Shown here piece after piece: positions 7,047 to 7,913 of a stretch of DNA of 7,913 bases; positions within the stretch are counted from its first letter, which is position 1, and every line of letters starts with the position of its first letter. The notes beneath the pieces were generated by a model, which was not told where the DNA came from, did no database searches, and worked only from the letters and a program-made list of their open reading frames with translations. The DNA comes from Candidatus Bathyarchaeota archaeon. Its GTDB lineage: Archaea > Thermoproteota > Bathyarchaeia > 40CM-2-53-6 > RBG-13-38-9. Location: positions 1-7,913 of the forward strand of contig JAGLGJ010000044.1 of assembly GCA_023144075.1 (NCBI GenBank). The letters run 5' to 3'. The translations under genes were made by a program, and so were the position numbers.

Positions 7047-7910
7047 CTATGAGAATGATCTCAGAGACCCAAGTTTACCTAGATATGATCCGTCGAGTAG
7101 ATAGACTTCGCCTTCATCCAGTTGGGCTGCCCCTGACTTTAGTATTGGTCCAATGTATGACTTTCCTAGCCTATCACTTTTGAGTTGTTTGTTTATTGTT
7201 CTTCCACTCAAAATATCATTGAATGATGGCATGAATATCAAATTAGGATTTTCCAGTTTAACATTAAACTTCTGTTTCATTATTTTATTTACATCATCCG
7301 TAAATTTGATTTTCATATTATTTAGAAGCCCTTTAGCTAGAGGTTTACCATTAGATTTTGTGCGTAACCATACACGATGAGATTTTGAAAATCCAAGCGC
7401 GTCTTTTATAGTAATTATTGGATGGAGATGTCCTAATACAATATTCCTACATGATAGAATCTCAGGTTTTGGCCATGCATGACCATGAATCATACCAATT
7501 TCATGATTTATTTTAAATCCCGACGTTGGAAGAATTTCTACGTATTTTGGTACTAAAGCTTCCAAATTTCCATCATGATTACCACGAATTATCGAAATTC
7601 TGTTTACAAGTTTTGATGCGGCTTCAAAGAATAATGGTATTTCTTGCCATTCTGCTAATTCCACCTTTTGGATGGAGTGCTTGATGTCACCAATTATGAA
7701 TAGATGTTTTGGGTTTGTATGTTCAATAAGTTTCTGAAAATTTTTGATCAGCTTTGGTGTTTGTGATGGTATATGTATGCCCTGTTCAGCAAGAACACTT
7801 TCCCAACCTATATGAAGATCAGTAATAATCAGACATTTCTCCGAATGCTTTTCAAAGAGAAGAGCAGGATAAGGATTAACAGGTCTAAGACTTAAAGTTG
7901 GTATCCTCCA
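7047..7910 (-). CDS. SbcD/Mre11-related metallophosphoesterase (COG1407/TIGR00024 type), start unresolved
   Basis: This is a calcineurin-like phosphoesterase of the archaeal COG1407 group; its natural substrate is not established, and a link to nucleic acid processing is only suggested by similarity to SbcD/Mre11. Counting from the TGG at 7910, the metal motifs are all present: DLHIGW (31-36), GDIKHS (74-79), GNHD (110-113), HGH (142-144) and GHLH (160-163). The frame gives up to 287 residues, already long for the family, so the true N-terminus should lie within a few residues of the window edge. There is an in-frame TAG at 7911-7913 and no ATG, GTG or TTG until GTG at 7664, which would remove the first two motifs. 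The start may be an unusual codon, or there may be a frameshift or sequence error. Two other frames near the edge end at 7885-7887 and 7892-7894, so an upstream gene may overlap. It is separated from purS by 176 bases, and I see no functional tie to purines. Confidence 0.8.
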   Translation of the reverse strand, partial: WRIPTLSLRPVNPYPALLFEKHSEKCLIITDLHIGWESVLAEQGIHIPSQTPKLIKNFQKLIEHTNPKHLFIIGDIKHSIQKVELAEWQEIPLFFEAASKLVNRISIIRGNHDGNLEALVPKYVEILPTSGFKINHEIGMIHGHAWPKPEILSCRNIVLGHLHPIITIKDALGFSKSHRVWLRTKSNGKPLAKGLLNNMKIKFTDDVNKIMKQKFNVKLENPNLIFMPSFNDILSGRTINKQLKSDRLGKSYIGPILKSGAAQLDEGEVYLLDGSYLGKLGSLRSFS

Positions 7911-7913
7911 CTA

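Noticed and set aside
7911..7913. In-frame TAG before the phosphoesterase read as pyrrolysine or as suppressed stop.
   Set aside because: The codon lies at the very edge, where the protein is already full family length. Genes here end in TAG as well as TGA and TAA (purE and the phosphoesterase use TAG), so reassignment is not supported.
1..7913. Search for an undescribed defence, mobile or RNA-based system.
   Set aside because: No transposase, integrase, array of repeats, toxin-antitoxin pair or unexplained gene is visible; nearly all bases are taken by conserved housekeeping genes.

Overview
The window looks like a piece of an archaeal chromosome. The evidence is a three-part FGAM synthase (PurS, PurQ and a short PurL of 737 residues), a SbcD/Mre11-related phosphoesterase of an archaeal type (COG1407/TIGR00024), AT-rich sequence, many ATA (Ile) and AGA (Arg) codons, very tight gene packing and heavy use of TTG start codons. 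I cannot fix the lineage from sequence reading alone. All eight genes lie on the minus strand, so transcription runs from high to low coordinates.

Layout in the direction of transcription. (1) 7047-7910: a metallophosphoesterase with all five metal-binding motifs. Its 5' end is puzzling, because no ATG, GTG or TTG lies between an in-frame TAG at the window edge and the first catalytic motif. (2) 6871-7046: a 176-bp spacer with two TATA-like candidates and no gene. (3) 1812-6870, continued by 745-1809: six purine genes in the order purS-purQ-purL-purF-purE-purM, with junctions of -4, +11, +1, -4 and +2 bases. This is almost certainly one translationally coupled operon. (4) 645-744: a spacer with a plausible TATA box and Shine-Dalgarno site. 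(5) 1-644: the first 214 residues of a COG2509-type FAD-dependent oxidoreductase, cut by the window edge.

How the genes work together. PurF makes phosphoribosylamine from PRPP and glutamine. PurS, PurQ and PurL together convert FGAR to FGAM. PurM closes the ring to give AIR. PurE handles the carboxylation step to CAIR. The steps done by PurD, PurN/PurT, PurK, PurC, PurB and PurH/PurP/PurO are not encoded here, so those genes must lie elsewhere or be replaced.

I see no mobile element, CRISPR array, RNA gene or defence system. The window is mainly an ordinary housekeeping region. The points worth a second look are small: the missing start of the phosphoesterase, a His-to-Gln change at a known PurE active-site position, extra cysteines beside the PurF iron-sulfur ligands, a four-cysteine cluster in the COG2509 protein, and the predominance of TTG starts.
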